From Ascidia mentula (taxonomy: Eukaryota > Chordata > Ascidiacea > Phlebobranchia > Ascidiidae), in the NCBI GenBank assembly GCA_947561715.1, contig OX387198.1, positions 2,790,001 to 2,854,000 on the forward strand: 64,000 nucleotides of DNA, written 5' to 3'. A model generated the notes under the pieces. It worked only from the letters and a program-made list of their open reading frames with translations, searched no databases and was not told the DNA's origin. A program made the translations under genes and the position numbers. This document shows, in pieces, positions 60,926-64,000 of this stretch (position 1 is the stretch's first letter; the number at the start of each line of letters is the position of its first letter).

Positions 60926-63900
60926 GTATTTTAAAAGTTGAAAATACTATTGTGAAGTTGGGACACTGTTAAATCATGTAAGTTTTGTTGACCTCCGGAC
61001 GTTCATGTTGGGAGGTGGATTTCAAAAGTTACCGATAAACTGTGGATAAAATCTGCCATGCATTTGCATGGGAACAACAGTGTTTTGAGTCGGTCTGATA
61101 TCGAGCCTCCGACAGGGCTGTGATTGCCCTGTAAGGAACTACTCAGTGGGGCGACCCTGTGTTGCAAAAGCATGAAAAACTTCTTCGTCGTGACAGATAA
61201 GCCCAGATGTCAAGCCTGTAAAAGCACTGCATGAATCTTTGCACGTGTAAGCTTACACAGAATTGGCTTCGTAAGCATTTAGACAGGCGCACGCACTCGG
61301 TCTGTTTTGGTTGGTCACTGCAACATGAACTATTTGAATTTAAATCACAGATACTGCTTCATCAACATGGTTCCTGGCGCAGCACTACCATAAAAAATGT
61401 ACGAAGTGAAACAGGAAGGGTCAACCAATAAATAATTTTTAAATTAATAAGAATTGTTCTTTTGGCACTTAAGTTACGAGAGATTTTTATTGCCATCAAC
61501 GATTCGTCCACCATCCGGTGAGACTTCCTCAAGGTTATGTCACAACAATAATGAATCAAACTTACATTTAAGTTTTAATTTCGAGATGTTGTTTTTCATG
61601 ATATGTTGGAAGACGGTGAACTACGACACTTGCATGTTGATATATACGGTGAATGGAGGATGCTAGTTTTCAAAATACCTCTGTGCGCTGCATTGCTGAC
61701 TATTATAGTTTAAACAGTATTTACAACAAACATGTCCGAAAACGCTGGTTCGGTGTACCAGCTCCATTTCAATGCAGCAGCGACATCATGCGGAAAATGA
61801 TCCAATATGCACGGTATAGTATTAAAAAACAAATGTAAGGAATTTTAAGGACAACAGTTACAATGGGTTCGTAGATAAAGTTACTTCGCGCCACTTTTAT
61901 CGTAAAAAAATCAATTCAACATCGGCGCGAAGTTGAAGTGCTTCAAAAGTATAACCAGATTCGAATAAAAAAGGTACAAAGAGCTTACGTAAAATATTTA
62001 AATCGAAGAGCACAGCTTTTTGGTTAACGTTACAGTTTTATAATGGTGATTACGAGTAAAAAGCTGAAGAACTAATGACAAAGTTAGCATATGGATTTTG
62101 TTAGTTTAGTGGAGGAACTGTTGCCATGTTATAGCCATCATCGTCAGTGTCCATATCAGATTCTGGGTGTGCAAGGGGATTCCCAGCGTATGTTGTAAGT
62201 TCGACGAAGGCGCGCAACTCCTTGTATCTGAAGACCAGACTTCCACGTTCGTCTCTAATATGCACAACCAGATAGGTTTCTTGACCGCGAGCAACGTAGT
62301 TTGTGCATACAGGCATATTAAAGCTTTGTTGTTACAGCGGTTTAACAACCTGAAAAAAGCGAAGTTTTACTTGTTGAATCTGGAAGGAATCACTCAAAGC
62401 TGGATATTGAGAGGTAAAAAGTTTCGTGCTCAGTGATTTTGAAAATTCCGTGACTTGCGTTACTTAATGGGAATAATTCTGCATTATTCCACCTCCAGGA
62501 AAAGAATAAACAAACAATAGAAACAAGCCCTCGTAAACCACGTGACTTAAATAGCCAACCCCCTTACAATATTCTTGTATCCTAAACCGGTCGTAGAATT
62601 AGTGGCCAAAGCGAAACGTCCGACTGGCAATAATTTCATTCAAATACCACAAACCTATTTCATTCTCTCATATTTGCGTCATTAATTTCGTACTCTTTAA
62701 CACATGCACAGGGGGTGTTAAAATCATCCAACAGCGAAGAGCAAAGCGCTAGTTTGATCGTGACGTCATTAAGGGTACTATTCAACTCCAACAGTTCGCT
62801 TCGAAACGACTTCCTACAACATACAATAAAACTGAAAAATCTGCTGCCTTCTTGTGCACAACTTTATGTCAACGAATAAACAATAAATAAATTTTACAAT
62901 TAGCGACTCCTAAAGTTGCTTTGTTTCGTCTGCTCAAATAAAACACGTTCTTAAACTGCTACAGTTCTGTAGTAACATATCCTTAACCGGCACCCACTAT
63001 ATACTAAGCGACTCAGCCCGGATTCCCTTTTTCGGTTTCTATCAAATACGCGATGCGGCGAAATCCGCCAGTTAGCAAATTCGCGTCAAGCGTCGAAAGA
63101 TACATTACTGAAACGTTTTTGGGTTCTGGTCCAACATGCAGGGCTCAATTACAACTCTATACCACAATCTAACTATGAATTCAAAACATGTGCTGAAAGC
63201 AACTCCGTATCTATTTCGCTGCTGTAATCCACATTCAAACAATCTACCAGTAGTGGCGCAGTTACAAATCGCAAAGCATTTCAACAAGTGTTTCCCTATC
63301 GTTATTTCGTCAACTTGCTAATGCGTTACAACCCGACGACCGCAACAATAAAATGTCTGCTATTTGATGCAGAACGTTACAACACCTCGCTTGTATATTA
63401 ACAATAAATATCCTGGTCATAACAACTCAATTAAGTTATTTCATCTACACTCACAACAAGCCGTTGGTTGGTTTTGGTTCACATCGAAAGCAGGCAGGTA
63501 TATATACACCGCCACAGCGCGGGTCTGCCTTCTTTGGTAGTTTTCGCCAAACACAAGACACAGAGCGCTAAGCGTCAAGAGCGCGACTTCGTCTAATTTT
63601 TTTTTATAATTTTTTTTTAATTTTTTTAATTTATTGATGTGATACCAGGGTACTTGGAAGGAATTTGCGGCATTATGTATAAATATATGCACAAAACAGG
63701 TGTGATGCTGGACATAAAGCACACAGGACCCAGGCACGTTTCGAATGAGGTTAAATAATGTCAGAGACACGAGCAGAGTCAATACGAATAGGCGCATGGC
63801 GTTTGAGGCGTGGTTTGTGTAATTCGGCGACCAACCAAGTCTGCCGCGACGTATAGTACACACACTGATCACGTGACTTCAGGTGTGAGTGGTGTCTGGT

Positions 63901-64000
63901 GGGGTCAATAAATTTGCGTAAGCTGCTGGGAATGGTAAATCACATGGGGTCGTCGGTTATTTTTTAGTATTTTTAGATGTTTTGGGGTCTCGTGTTTGCA
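60926..64000. other. Gene-poor end of the window
   Basis: Counterpart of 8681-11900. Small unassigned frames at 61653-61838 (plus) and 62101-62316 (minus) match those of unit 1. No gene called. Confidence 0.45.

Larger units (their letters stand above)
55161..64000 (+). repeat. Start of a further repeat unit, cut by the window end
   Basis: Same order as 3548-12000 of unit 1 but with more differences. It lacks 5160-5590 of unit 1, and a T-rich stretch replaces sequence at about 63595-63645. Another MADF-TPR gene would be expected beyond 64000. Confidence 0.85.

Noticed and set aside
1-64000. CRISPR arrays, rRNA genes, bacterial operons
   Set aside because: No regularly spaced short repeats, no rRNA-like stretch, and the gene structure is eukaryotic.

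Overview
This looks like chromosomal DNA from an animal with a compact, AT-rich genome. The genes are split into many short exons with GT-AG introns of a few hundred bases. There is a MADF-domain gene, a RIPK-like kinase, a piece of SNAP-25, several small inverted-repeat transposons and a hammerhead ribozyme. An ascidian tunicate such as Ciona is my best guess, from overall style rather than a species-specific marker.

The window is a tandem array of paralogous plus-strand genes. All share one C-terminal module, a single large last exon encoding TPR-like helices (last exons 2788-3547, 20160-20923, 37078-37841 and 54397-55160; genes A, B, C, D). In front of it lies a string of short exons coding Asn/Gln/Ser/Thr-rich linker. 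Every exon in this string starts and ends in phase 1, and many end on the same ...Q-Q-T-G pattern. The N-terminal module differs. B (13958-20923) and C (31324-37841) start with a MADF domain and a BESS-like motif. D (43330-55160) starts with a RIPK-like kinase. A is cut by the window edge but has the same early linker exons as D.

Layout: 1-3547 end of gene A; 3548-20923 repeat unit 1 (gene B at its end); 20924-37841 repeat unit 2 (gene C at its end), nearly identical to unit 1; 37842-55160 a different unit with the kinase gene D, an antisense SNAP-25 fragment, a hammerhead ribozyme and a hAT-type MITE; 55161-64000 the start of a further unit like 1 and 2, running off the window. The 9-10 kb in front of the MADF genes hold decayed leftovers of older family members, a tRNA-like repeat and MITEs, but no gene I can defend.

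The point of most interest is the four TPR exons. They differ mainly by amino-acid-changing substitutions that cluster at motif positions 2, 5, 9, 12 and 13, where TPR repeats bind ligands. Combined with swappable N-terminal effector or DNA-binding modules and a linker that gains and loses exons without breaking frame, this suggests a diversifying recognition family. That function is inference. Gene C and gene A each carry one frame break as read here.
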